A stretch of 64,000 nucleotides of DNA from Calvatia gigantea (Eukaryota > Basidiomycota > Agaricomycetes > Agaricales > Lycoperdaceae), in the NCBI GenBank assembly GCA_025093985.1, contig JACAAK010000001.1, positions 248,001 through 312,000 of the forward strand, in the 5' to 3' direction. Under the pieces are notes generated by a model, which saw nothing but the letters and a program-made list of their open reading frames with translations, was not told where the DNA came from and ran no database searches. Of this stretch, positions 36,101 to 48,900 are shown one piece after another (positions within the stretch are counted from its first letter, which is position 1; each line of letters opens with the position of its first letter). The translations under genes were made by a program, and so were the position numbers.

Positions 36101-37579
36101 CATCAGTTGCCGGTCATACTTTCAGGGAGGAAGACATACAAGGTCGTTTATACGATCATGTGCACCTGCCATGAGAGCACTAATGACATGGTCGGACTCT
36201 TGTCGTAATGTTTCGTTGAGCTGTTTGTTTTGCATGTCAAGCTTACGCTCAAAAAGCACCATATTACGGCTAAAGGCTTCATCAATGTCTTCGTGTATCT
36301 CCTTCATCAGTCGTTTCCGGAGCTCAGGAAGGTCATTCGACCGCCGGTCAGACCCGCCACTACGACCTGAGATACGGGATAAAGAATCCCCGCTCTTCGC
36401 CACCAACTCCTCAAGATATTCATCGTTGCTAATGCAAGCTTTGACACCCCCCCGCTCCTCGATGAACTTTTGAACTTCACGTTCACGAGGTGTGTCCAAT
36501 TTGCGGAAGACCGTAATCATGTCCAATTTCTTGTCGATATTTTTTAGCATTTGTTCTTGATCATTGAGCTTCTCGTTGGCGGCATCTACCCCAATGGACG
36601 TGTGCAGCGACAGAGCCAGCTCGAGAGTGGACCTATGTTCCGCGAATCTGTCGGCGAATTCGGAGAGTCGAGCTTCATATATGCTGGACTTGACAGTTCT
36701 CGCTGTAGAAAAGTTTGAGACGAGACATGAGAAGGCGGCAGCCTTGTGACTTACCTAGAAACCCTTTTTTAAGATATGCATCGCAGGCGGAACCGCACTT
36801 TTTGATATCTGAAGCAACTTCAAGCATGAAATTTTTGAGGCGGTCGGCTACGCTAAGACCATCCCGGCCCTTTTCTTGCGAATTGCGAATATGACGGAGT
36901 CTGCGGAAACTCGTAAATGACTCGGAGCTCAGAAAAAAAATAAAACACACTCGAAGAACACAACCATGAGTTCTTGCATTTGCACCTTGACAGCAAGAAC
37001 TTTACGATCGTTATCCCTTCTCGCAATATCCATCGTCACGACAAGGGCGAATGCGCCAACAGCGACTACACAAGAATGCAACATTTCACATGAAGGAGGC
37101 AGCAATGAAATAGCAAAACCTACCCCCAATGAACGGGTGGGCATGCCCAAGTACTTGTAAACCCTTGATGAGCCCTTTTGCTGTGTCCGCGAATCCGTTC
37201 ACTGAATCCTCTAGCACCTTGGGGTCTAAGCTATTGTCTTTTGAACGGCTGAGCAAGTCGGAATTCTGGGACACGAAATCGTTGACGGCCTTGAGAGGAT
37301 TGTTTTGCTCTCCAGCTAAACTCCGAGCTTGGGTAGGGGAAGTCAGTCAGATAAAACATGTAAGAAGTCAAAATTACCCATGAGACCGGGATCTTTGGAG
37401 TCTGGTAGTGCGCGTCCTTCATGGGAGTAAGCGGTCCCAAAAGCTGAATGAAGTAGGCGTTCTTCTTGTTCTACCAATCTACTCAACCGATCGATGGCAT
37501 TTCCTTCCGTTGAATTCAGTGTATCCTTTGCCCAACCTGGCATTGAAAGTGAGCTGGAAATTAGGTTATCAGATTTCAT
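33119..37579 (-). CDS. EF-hand and ZZ-finger protein with helical N-terminus
   Basis: Twelve exons (37579-37378, 37327-37124, 37065-36951, 36900-36755, 36702-36140, 36091-35713, 35661-35333, 35282-35126, 35074-35013, 34967-34039, 33986-33604, 33546-33119) join in frame to 1298 aa. Order: a helical N-terminal region with HPFIGVAVGAFALVVTMD (about 120-150), long helices to about 400, one canonical EF-hand loop DDDGTGFISIKE (502-513), more helices, a region with LEGTWTGH that looks beta-rich, a ZZ-type finger (C1033, C1036, C1047, C1050, C1062, C1065, H1077, H1081), a second Cys cluster (CACCAKSV..CWACVMC...CNACD) and a C-terminal coiled coil. Family members are widespread in mushrooms without assigned function. 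Calcium and zinc binding are inferred from motifs; the N-terminus resembles helical domains of fungal STAND/HeLo-type proteins. An alternative start is the Met at 37543. Confidence 0.88.
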
Positions 37580-39738
37580 GGGAGAGAGCGAGGGAGGAGG
37601 AATCCAACTCGTTTCCAATGGCGTTAGTACGTGAAATTTACGAAGAACGTTTCTGGTTTTGAGAGGATAACGACAATGAGAGAGGGAAGGGTTGAAGCTG
37701 TCTAAAGTGGAGGGTACTGTGATCAACATGCCCCGGTCAGGGCTGATACAAATTCTATTTCCTTCGACGCTCGACGTCCCTTTTTGACATGAGTAAATCA
37801 ATAATCACTGACAGCCCTTGAACATATCAAATAGGTACTGATAGACGATGATGAGAGGGTGACATGGCTTTCCAGCTAGATCATACAGGTTTTCAGACCG
37901 TAGAAGTGTCGTAGATAAACAACTTTGGTGCGGAAAATTACCACGGAAGGGTAAGTTGGTATTTGGTGCTGGGTCGGGGGTACTTATGTAAGGATGGCCG
38001 CCGGCAGGTCTCGAGCTGGGCACCACATTGAGTTTGTATGACTAATTCTAGCCGATGCTCACGGCCCAAACTCCTCCCCCCAGTAATGTTGTCCAGACAA
38101 CCGGGTGACTGATGATTAAAATCCAAAAGAACTACCTAGCTGCGGAGAAGAGGATCCAGGTGAGCTCTTCTATGAGTCCACAAGGTTGTATTTAAACTCA
38201 CATCCTCCATCCTTGGGGTCCTCCGCGTCAAGCGGAAGCAGCTCCCAAGCAAACGAGAACTTTCGATGACTGATTTTTTTTTCGGAAAATGCCGTACCTT
38301 CCTAAGGAAATTGCCACAACATGGCGCTGCTGGAACCTTACACAAATTCAACAAAATAAACCCAGTGTCCTAACCACTCCCAGTATGTGTCATTGTACAC
38401 CGCCCTTCGGCACTAGGCGGCAACAGAAGCACAACCTATTTCAAAAGCGCCTAATTGTGGATGGCAGCGATAATCTGAACTGAAACTTGATTAATTGATT
38501 TATGATCCCGACGGCACCTCCAAGTTGGAGGGCCGGAACATTCCATGGCTCTCTGCACTTCCCCCACTCTCCCAACACTTGCAAGGGCGATTCTGAATGG
38601 GCACGAGGCAATTATATATCCACCTTTTGTTGTTTTGACGCGGGTCTACAAATGCCCTTCACGAGTCGCAGCGACCCACACATGACCGCCAGTCAGCCCA
38701 AGGGCTCGGTCGTACGGAGCCTCTGCCCCGCAATTTATACACTTGTTACGAGACATCAGAGTTTCCAGAACTTAAGGACGGAAAACGGTCGTGCACCAGA
38801 GTGATTCATCTCGTCCGTTCCCGATCCTCGCGTTGCTGCCACGAAATGTTAGAAGCCTCCCCATGATAGCACCCATTGGAAAGCAAAGTCTTCGCACGGC
38901 TCTTCGCCTTACCCGCACGACGAAACAAATCATTACCCTTGACATCTTTCCCATCTCCTATAAGACTATCCTAGCCTTGCCCTCAGTCACATGCGCACCC
39001 TTGAACGCCACGAGGCGGGATTGCCGAGTGCCGGGCAGCATCAGGCGGCTTTCTGATAAAGAGTCGGTGCTAGGTGGGCCCTGTGCCTATGATATTCCGC
39101 GGTTCGGGTGAGTTTGAGGGATATGTGTTAGTGTATTGAAGCTACGTTCCGGTCCGTTGGTGTATTTATATTATCAATGAAAGTCGAACAGGTCAACTTC
39201 TCTCTCACAGGGATAGTTCATCGCCTTTCAGCATCTTCAAGAGCTCACTGGTCGTGTCCGATCCAGGTTCTGCTGTTTCGGATCCGTGAGCCCTATGAAT
39301 ATCAGATCATCTGACCTCTGTCGTTCCGGTAAGGGTGCACTAAGATTTGGCCACCCCCCAATGGGCCATCTTTTACCAGCTTTTACCTCAGGAGCGCATA
39401 TCACCCCCTCTGAAAGTCAGGAAGATAGGAACGAATAGCCAAGTTGCCAGGTTTGATACCGCTCGATAATCGCTAATCGCTGTCGCGAATCCTCCATCGC
39501 CGATTCCGACTTGGAAAGGATGATATGTTCTCTATATCCGGCGGGTTTGAAGGCCGTAGTCGTAGCATTTTAGAGCGTCATGGATGCCCTGATTTCGTGC
39601 TGGTAGCGGAAAAAATACTCGGTATCTGTGCTGTCCATGTTGATAATGGGGCTTTAACTAATCAATCGTTCTTTTGTTGTTTTTGAGAAATTTCAAGTTG
39701 CTTTGCGTTTTGTTAAGGTTGAATCACATGCAGCACTC

Positions 39739-39852
39739 ATGGTCAATCTTCTGGTCTTGGCAGTTCTCATGGGATCTCTGCTCGTTGGAATGTGGTCTAC
39801 GGTTTCCCTGCTTATATTGTACCAACGCCTCGTGGCCGGATGGCCCCGTTAG
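39739..39852 (+). other. 37-codon hydrophobic small ORF
   Basis: An ATG-started frame encodes MVNLLVLAVLMGSLLVGMWS followed by more hydrophobic residues and a basic, Trp/Pro end. It would form one membrane helix. The frame stays open upstream of the ATG, so it may instead be a relic of one helix from a larger membrane protein. No homologue or promoter evidence is available. Confidence 0.15.
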
Positions 39853-42418
39853 TCTTCGACGTGATGCCCTATTTATATTAAACTAGGTACTGGTTGACCC
39901 ATGGACATGGGTGTAGATATGCTTCTCAGGTTGACGTGTCACTGTCATTTGAACAAGTCATGCGTCCAAGATATCTGAAAACGGATGGGCCTGCAAGTGT
40001 CGAATTTTTATCGAAATACAACAAGAAGGTTGGCTTAGTACATTCACGTCTCCTTCAAATCAGAAGCCTGTTTGAGGCAAGTACAGAACACAACTCCAAT
40101 CTGAAGGCAGTAACCTAGCTCAACTTGCTCACCTGCAGTTCGGAGTCCCAGCGGACCCGCCACATCGTGGTACGAAAGATAGAATTTGGTGCTCGGGGAG
40201 GCCTTTGTGCCACCTTCCACGGCCCGAGCGCCTTTGGTGGTTTCTGGGGGCGAGTTAGGGTCAATGATGATATCGCTTCCGGACTCAACATCATCTGTTC
40301 TCGCAAAATTTGAACTTCCATCATTTCTTTATCCGTTTGGTTTAGTTAGAGGCTTACAGTTATGTACAAACCATAATGTACGAACCATAAAAGGGTTGCT
40401 CTCTTTGACCACCAGGTTTGACCTCAGTGGCGATGATGTTGAATGGATGTCATGAAAGTCCACCCACACAAAGATGATTTTAATGAGGTGTTAATCTTTA
40501 TTTAATATCCGTAGGTTGTTGACTTGTCAACGGCCTGGAATTAATGATGTCCGGGATCGACTTAGGCCAGGTTCTTCGAGTTCAATTATTAAATCTATAG
40601 AACGCTGTTGTTGCAAAACTCCCTTGTACGAAAACATGACTCCAGACCCGTACCATCGCCAACGGAGTGTTCGAGCTTTCAAACCCAAGCCTAGACCATC
40701 CTCGTACTTCGATTAATTCCATGCACAAGTACTTTCCCGTACAAATGCCACGCCTCTAGAAGTTCCAGAAAGCCAATTTGGCAGTTACATAAGCCTCATG
40801 CGAGTCAAGATGTTGAACCTTCTCATTGATGTCAGACAAATCGGTTCAGATTACTAACCATGTGGTTCGCGAGGTTCAAGCTATTTGTAGATTTTCCCGC
40901 GAACCGCCTTGCAATGAGCGGAATTACGACGCGTTGATTTCAGAGAACATCAGGATATCGCGTATCAAAAGGGCAAAAGGAGCGTGTCGGGTTCCGGAGT
41001 TTGACGAGCTTATTGCGTAGGCATATCCGACATGCCTGAGGAACAAATTATCCGGCGGATTTTGTTGAATTGATGATTGAGGCTGAGAGTTCCACAGATC
41101 CGATGACGAAACGTTGAAGTCTTGCCCTGTTATCGTCGCAATGTCCATTCCCAGAAGCCTTCGAGTGGAATACCGTGACTCGATGATGACACAACTTATT
41201 ACGGAATTCGAATTTATTGCGCTCACGTATGTACGTGTGCATACCCTGGAACCGATGGAATCAATTAACGGGATCATGTATGTATTTACTCAGACACTGT
41301 CAGTGGCACTGCTGGGTCTTCGCCACCAAAAGCCTGTAGCCTCTGTATCACAGACTAGGGCGACGCCTGTGTGCCCGCAACCCTAGTTTATCGTAGACAG
41401 AACTAATTTGCTTACTGTTGTTATCGAAGTGGAAGGTGGAAATCACCGGTAGAATCCGCGCCAACGCGGTGCAGGCGGCTCATGGGCGGTACTGATAACT
41501 GCGCTATTTTCGTTCGATGGCTGTTGATTGATATCCATCTACACCATCACTTTGTCATCCTCACCTTGCGAAGTAAAACCTCCATGGCCTCGTTTTGGAT
41601 TGATTGCCGACAAGGACGTTCTGGTCACGCACCCCGCACGGACCATATGTAGTTGGCTGGACATCGCATCCGCAACCCTGGGGATCTACGCCCTCTACAT
41701 AGACACAAGGCGTGGCATGCACACTTGACCCGACCCTATTTATTCACGTCAATGCTGCATCCGCGACAAGCATCCGCTAGGTCGTTCAGCAATGACATCG
41801 CGATGGAGAAGTGACGTTGAAGACAACTCTACCCTTCGATCGGAATGGAACGAGCTTCGGGGACCTCGGAACTTGCAAAGTAGCTCGTAGACCAGTCCAA
41901 ATATGCCTGAATGCCACTCTACTACGCATGTCTCTCGTCAGAACGACTGCGACATTAACGGTAGCTCGTGATCATCACAACCGAACGTAACTCACCAAAC
42001 CCGAGCCAGTGTACTTCGGGGGCTTCCAACATAGTGGCTGAACCTAGTCCCCTTGCCCTTTAGTAATTCAACGTTCCAGGAGTCGAGCGAGCAGTGCAAT
42101 CGATGTTTCTATCAGCATCAGAGAGTAATCTTCACCTTTCGGGATCATTCATCCTCTCAAACGGAGATTAACCCAAAAATGAGGGGGGGGTCGATATCGA
42201 AGGTACCCTTGTTCTCGAATATACACCGCAGAAGAACTAACTGAATGAGCCGACCCAATGTGCCATCGTATCGTCCTTCATAAACTTCAGAACATTGTTC
42301 TTTCCCCTCAATCGCCTGAGCGGAGGGTCCCCGATATCACAATATCACAATACCCGCGCAGCGGTCACGAGAAGTCAACTGTAAATGTATGCGGCAGAAC
42401 GAGGGTGCAAAATGGAGC

Positions 42419-42436
42419 GAATTCGAATTCGAATTC
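42419..42436. repeat. 3 x GAATTC tandem palindrome
   Basis: Three adjacent perfect copies of the 6-bp palindrome GAATTC are visible. No gene feature is associated. Confidence 0.85.
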
Positions 42437-44229
42437 ACGCTCATTGTTCTTATATAAAGGCCTCATCTCCGCACTGTCAGCGCCGAATCAGCGGATGGTG
42501 ATCATAGAATTCCGTTGTGTTGACTGCCACCTTTTGTCGAAGCGTTCGGTAAGCTTTATTGTCACCCGACGCACCCCTAAAACCCTGAGCCCGGCACCCT
42601 CGCAACTTCTTCTATCCAAACAATCAACAAACCTATGTAGAACTACAGGTGCGTCAGAAACATCAACACCAAAATTTGATTCGAGGTGTAAACCGAATGT
42701 CAGTTCAATTTTTTTTTCACCCACTTGGCGACGATCTATGTTTTGAAACGACTGATCGCCACAACATCCCGCCAATCAATTACCGTGAAAATTTCCACCA
42801 AATTGACAAGGTGATGTTCCGGCAAGGCCAAGACACCACAACCGAAGAGTCTCACAGTCCATGTCCCAAAAAAACACAAGGAATTGTACCCACCAAGTAT
42901 TTCAATCAATCGCAAATTAACCAATCCACCATAACGCTCATGATCCCGATGCCCGGCAACGAACCCATCAAAAGTCATCGCTTAACCGCTTCGAGAACTA
43001 ATAACTCAACTCCACCTGCACCCGCCTCACGCACAAATTTCTCAGTGTTCAACACTTCAACGCTCCACCTTCTCCACCCCTCGGGAAGCTCTTGTGAAAG
43101 CTCCACGAGATCCGGAGAGAATACTTACTACACGCGCACCCCATAGCCTTATCACCAGAGAGAAGCCTCACCGCCACAAACAAAACGTGGTTCGATTTTT
43201 CTGCAACTGGGAGAAAAGGGGAAGGAACTTCATTTTCCCGCAGCGCCTCTTTCAGGCCCTCGAAGAACGCAAATCTCACACACGACTCCACACATACTGT
43301 CTTTTGTTGGGGAGTTCGGCTCTCACTGACCTATCATAAATAAAGCAGTTGTGTACCTTAAACATACAATCCACGGTACTATACCCGTATCAGTAACCTG
43401 CCCAACACTAAACTCCGAACCCTCGTGGCGCCGTTAACTTGCACTGAATGTTCAACCTGTCGAGATGCTTAATAAGAGACGTACCAGAGCGTCCACCCTC
43501 TGGCTTAATGCTGAGACTTCATAGACAAGTGGGATTTTTCAACCAACCACTAATCAAGATCACCTTCCCAAGTTAATGAAATTGGAGTTCCAGACAGGGG
43601 GGTTCTGGACATGGGACTTGCCGCGACATGTACACAGCACTTGATGATTACAGCCACACACACACACATCCGGCCCCATGGCCTTTCTTCTCCTGGTTTG
43701 TCAAAATTGGCCCCTGGGAGATCCCCGGGCCGCGCAGCAAGCGAGCGTCAAAATGCTCTTTCCTCCCCTTTCTCCCCCACCCCAGATCTGTCTGAGATAA
43801 CTACTGCGAGAGCTCGAAAGTTTGTGAGCTCTTATCTGAAGATCTGGGAACTCCCTGGTCGATCATCTTTTTTTCGCATTTATTTGGATGCTCCGCATTG
43901 TGTCTAGCGTTATGCGACTCCGAGAAATCTCACAGCCCCAAAGATAATGATTTTCCTCAGAGCCAGTGGGGGAGGTTCGTCCCTTGCCCGTTCGGCAATT
44001 TAAAGTCGTATCATATCACCAAAAATTTGCCGATTATGCTCCAGCCGGCCAGTTCAGCGGACCACGCCGCACCCGACTTAAATTTGGCGGAGGGAAGGGC
44101 AATCCAGTTACAAGACTGCGGAGAAATTCGGGGGTTAAGGGTTTGGCGTCAATGTTTCAACCCGCTTTTGAGCCGCCCGAAGATCCAAAAGATGTAAAAA
44201 AGGTGTTGAACCCCCGGAGTCTATAACAT

Positions 44230-44485
44230 TCGACCGTAAGTAAAAGCAATAAGTACCCAAACCAAAGGAAGACCACAAAAATACACAAGGTGAAAAAAGA
44301 TGAGTAATGACTGTGAGTCAAAAGCATACTGTAGGGTAGAGTAGTACTACAGAGGATAGGAATGTGCCATGAGTGTCAAGTGTAAGTATGTGTATACGCC
44401 ATAATCCATAAGAACCATACAACCAAAAAGGCAGAATAAAACCGAATGCCATGCCAGGTAGAGAGAGGAGAGACGAGCCGATTTT
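44230..44485 (-). other. 3' flank of the Ser/Pro/Gln-rich protein gene
   Basis: No coding signal. It should contain the 3' UTR of the minus-strand gene ending at 44486. Confidence 0.4.
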
Positions 44486-45970
44486 CTAGGATACCATCGT
44501 CGACAACTGACCATGCCCGATACCAACAAACAACCTCCTCGCCCACGCACCAAGCCCCCTCCCACGTTTATCCTCCCTATCTTTCTCCTCGTCCTTATCC
44601 TCATCGTCCACACCATCCGGGGGTGTCCCTAATCCCTCCACATTCGCAAAACTAACATAACCCTCCATCATCCGACACCTCTCACTCGCCTTTCTTGCAT
44701 TGAACGTTGACGTGCCCAGCATATTTGGACCTGTACCTCCTCCCAGCGACAAATCCAACCTTTCAACACTACCCTCGACCTCCCGCCGTTTATTCGGGTA
44801 GAGGTATGGGCTTGGTATTGAACCGAAATCCGTCGAATCGCCGGTACGTGAACGGTACATCGGGAAACCAGGTCGTTTGACAGACCCAGCGGGTGTAGTG
44901 GTACCAACAAGGGGCGGTGTAGGCGGTGGAGTGAGAAGTCGCATGTCATCTGGTTCGATGTGTTGCTGCTGTTGCTGCTGCTGCTGCATCAGATCGTCAC
45001 CTAGACCTAGTACCGGGGATGCGTCAGCCGTGAGAGGAGGCGTTGCAGCCGAGCTGGAATTTGAGTTGTTGCGAGGCGGAGGATGAGGTGGTTGAGTAGT
45101 TTGGCGCTGAGAATGTCTTGAAGGTGGGTATGGGGATTTTGTAGAGTGGGAGAACGTAGTTGCGGCCCTTCGGGGTGTTGTTGGGATGGTTTGTGGAGGC
45201 GGAGAAGTTATTGGATCCGTCTTGCTTCGCGAACGGTGGTGCGTTTGGGATTGCGGTTGGTACTGGAAATGGTAATAATCACCACTACTCGCGCTTGATT
45301 TAGGAGAGGTAGAACTCAACTAAGGTAAAGAGATTCACAAATTAGAATTATGACACAAGGGAGGAATAACAGTGACACATACCACCCAACCAGGTGACTT
45401 TTCTCGTTGAGGGTCACGACTCCGTTTACGTTCTCTGCTTCGCTCCTTGTCGTCCACCACACGCCCTGCAATCAATACACGTTCTAGCCGTGCACGGAGG
45501 ACCTGCTCGTGAGGGGTGAGGGGTAACGGGTCTGCTGCAACCGAAGAAGGCTTCTTGCTAGCTGGGATAGAATTATGCCGTTGCAGAGTCTGGAAACTGA
45601 GGTTGCCGTCCGAGGCTGAGGAGCGTTGGAGCGACTGTCTCCGAGAAGAAGACGGCGAAGGACTTGCTGGGCGGAAAGAAGGTGAGGCCGGCCTGGAGGG
45701 TGATGGCGAAGGGTGGTGGTGGTGATGGTGGATGGGGGTGGAGGGGACGGCGGCGGTGCGGTAAAGAAAGGCGGCCCGGCAGAGTTGGTCATCATCCTCC
45801 GCCGATGTGCACGTGCTGCTACCCGTTGTTGACATTACTGTTGGTCCTAGAGCGTGGGAGTGCCGCCGTCGGTGAGCCCGTGGTGACGAGTGTTGCTGAG
45901 GAGCGGGACTCCGTTCAAGGGTAGAGCGAAGTAGATGTTCTGACCTTGAAGGTGGCCGTTCTGGCGACAT
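44486..45970 (-). CDS. Ser/Pro/Gln/His-rich disordered protein
   Basis: Two exons (45970-45383 and 45319-44486) are joined by a 63-nt intron (GTATGT...TTAG) that keeps the frame and gives 473 aa. Nearly all of it is low complexity: Ser/Pro/Arg tracts, a run of six His near residue 80, and a Gln run (QQQQQQQQ). Two parts look conserved rather than repetitive: LTPHEQVLRARLERVLIAG before the intron, a likely amphipathic helix, and MMEGYVSFANVEGLGTPP followed by an acidic patch and GAWARRLFVG near the C-terminus. No enzyme domain is seen. It may be a regulatory or scaffold protein; function is unknown. The ATG at 45968-45970 opens the frame. Confidence 0.7.
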
Positions 45971-48900
45971 TTTCCGTGAACTCCTGGGTCGCTATAGAAT
46001 GCGAGTGGGATAGACCTCAATGGACGAGGTTGAAGGGGGTGCTGAGACTGACGGAAGAGGGGGTATTAGACTGAAAGGATGAGAAATATATATATACCGC
46101 ATTGCCGTTCTCACCTCTGCCTCCCTGGATCGACCCGGTTCACTGGCCTGTGTCATTGGACTGAGGTATCAATTCACGCCTTACAGCCTCCGGTTCGCCG
46201 CATCCCTTTCCCAATCAGGCCAAACCCCAGAATTTTGGATGCCCGGGTCACGCGGATCCATATGCTTGGTTCACAAGCTGGCTCGTCTTCAGTTCGTCTT
46301 CCCCGTCCACACGCCCAACACATGCAGTCCACCCAGGCCCTCGCATGCCTGCCTGCCCAATACATGCTTATGCACCCATGCCAGCAGCCACGATGCGATG
46401 AGGCAGTTCCCTTTCCCCCGCAGTACTCCGTCTGCCTTGCTCTTCGGTTCTCTTCCCCCGCATTGAGTAATGGGACCATCTCATTAAACGGAATACGGAA
46501 CGGTCACCAGGGACGCTCCCCAACTCATTAAGCCACTCTACAACCTTGTTAGAAAGCGCTCGAGCAGCCATCCCTATATGAGACGGAGACATGCGTCAAT
46601 GCACCACCCACCTGCTCATAAGTTGTATAACACCAAACATTTCCCCCTTTGAGTCCTATGACAACCACCAATATCCTTTCAACGCAGCCGGCCGACGACA
46701 AACAAGTACAACAGTAATTGTAACCAGCCTACCACTACCATCGAAACGTAAACTACTTGGTATCCGTATCACGTCAGCCAGTTCCTCTCTACTCTTTTTT
46801 TTTACTCGCCAACGAAACGCCAGCGCTGAAACAAAGATGACAAACATAACACTGGGACCTAAATTAGCGGAATTAACCTCGGCGCACATGTCAATATACA
46901 TGTCATCTTCCACGGCATCTCCTAACCACAACTGACGCGTACGGCTTCGAGTAGGCCCCACCCACATGTGCGTCATTGTTGCGTTCAGACCTGAGGTCAC
47001 TCTCATAAATTATATCTCTATCCGTCACCTGCTGAGATTCACTAGCAACTCACCTGTTCATCTGGAATCTTCCAACCAAGAATTTCGTCTGCTTCCCATT
47101 TTCCCATAAATTCCGAAAATGACTCATCGCGTTACGAATAACTGCCGAAGGCGCGGAGTTCCCGGACTACAGGTCATTCCGTAGGAAAAAGGTTAGCGCA
47201 TTCTTCTCAAGGTCGTCGTTACTTAAGTCTCCGCCACTTCTTCCAAGACTCCACAGGAGAAGAGTTTCGGCTCAATGTGTTCAGAATCTGATCGGGATTC
47301 AGGCCTTTCGGTGGCCCCGCACGGTTATTCAGAGCGGAGACTGCGAGGCACTCGACGCGAGAATAGTTCAATGTAACAAATACCCTTTTGAAGACTGTTC
47401 CTTCCCGCTGAGCCGGTTCACTCAAGCAGCCGTCTTTTCAACTCACCATCCTGCTAGTTATTCAATCACCGCACAGCCTCATTCCCGAAAACAACAAACA
47501 GTTCAACATTCCATGACACAGGTGGACCACCACAACAGGAAACACCCCCCCCCCCTGAGCCCTCCAATCCCAACAACCCGTGTAGGGTAGTGGTGTGGTC
47601 AAAAGACCGTCAACAAGGCCGGAACCAACTTGCCTATATACGTACTTCGGGAGCGCCTCTCATAACTTGGCTTAAATCGCGCACCCCATATTTATCAGCA
47701 TTCCCAAGCGTAAATGGTATTGTCCACTTCATTTTACATGTGAACGTTGGATATGGGATGCGTTTTGAAGGTACTTCGTCTCACTTAAGCGTAACGTACA
47801 TACCCCACTTTCCTCTCCATCGTTCTCTGGGTCCCATGGACTTATAAGTCATAATGTTGGTTTTCAATGGAGACTACTCCTCACCGGGATCGTCATTCGG
47901 TGCTTAATATTTCAATCCTCAGTTCCCATTACTTGTCATCATCGGAACAAATATTAAATATCGAGCTCCTCTCAAATGTCATTATTAATCACTTGACTCC
48001 CCAAGCTTCGTTGAGCGTCACTGTATCACCACCGAGGAGGAAGGTTGGGGGGGGGGAGGTCCCGGGAGGGGTATCGCTGCGCCTGTTCCTTCGCTCCGCG
48101 AATTTCCTGTCAGAAGCCATTTTCGTTAGCTCGAGAGCACATAGGTATCCAGGACCTCCGAGGATCGACACGATGACCTGCACGCAATCCTGCACGGTTT
48201 CCCGCTCTCCTCCCCCTAAAAGCCTACTTAAACAAGGCAAAATTTGCGCATCTTCGCGCGCAATTACGCGTGCATCGGGAGCGTAATGAGGTAATTCGTG
48301 TACCTTTGGACTGACTCATGGGATTTTTCTCAAAAGAGGGGTAGTTAATGTGAATCTTGGGCCCTCAGGAGAGGAGGATGTACCACGCAGCCACGAGCCT
48401 TCTCTGCGGTATGGTAACTTACTTCGCTTGGACCATCGTGATGGATAGTAGCTATTTAGGCAGTGGCAGGGAACGACAAGTGTCAACTGATTGGCATTTG
48501 AGTCGCATATGAATCTACCCCCGCCGCGGCGATAACGGGTTAGGAAAGTCCGAGTCGGTCGAATTCAGGGGGGGGGACTTGGGGGGCTGAGTACTTGGGT
48601 TGTGAGAGTGTTTTTGGAGCTTTTATTCAAGTAGTACTTCGTACGTCCCTCGATGTCAAACGCGGTGGAGATTTGAGTTGTCCTTGTCAGGACTTGTGCC
48701 AAGCTTGTGATTCTGAATTGAGCGCAGCGTCGGACGCCCGAAAGTTACGAGTACATAACCTTTTGATTTTTGATCCGAATTGACGTATAAAACTCTGAGT
48801 GGGTTGTTGAAGGGGGGGGGTGGTCGGTTCAATTCGAACCGAGGGACGTGTCGTCTGTAGTGCGCTTTACTGCGTTTGTTTGGTGCGAAGCCGGGTACCA

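Larger units (their letters stand above)
37580..44229. other. gene-sparse region; no gene supported
   Basis: About 6.6 kb with only short, unrecognised open frames and no exon chain that reads as protein. Minor items are a 37-codon hydrophobic frame at 39739-39852 and three GAATTC units at 42419-42436. An 86-codon plus frame at 43966-44226 (starting MGEVRPLPVRQF) has no known motif and is not called. Confidence 0.45.

Noticed and set aside
38330..38385. tRNA-like GTGGTTAGGAC on the minus strand
   Set aside because: No B box or acceptor pairing at the expected spacing.
43966..44226. 86-codon plus-strand frame starting MGEVRPLPVRQF
   Set aside because: No family recognised; basic composition without repeats or domains. 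Left as unsupported.
44877..45086. Cys-rich open frame (poly-Cys run) opposite the Gln run
   Set aside because: It is the antisense reading of CAG/CAA repeats in the Ser/Pro/Gln-rich protein gene.
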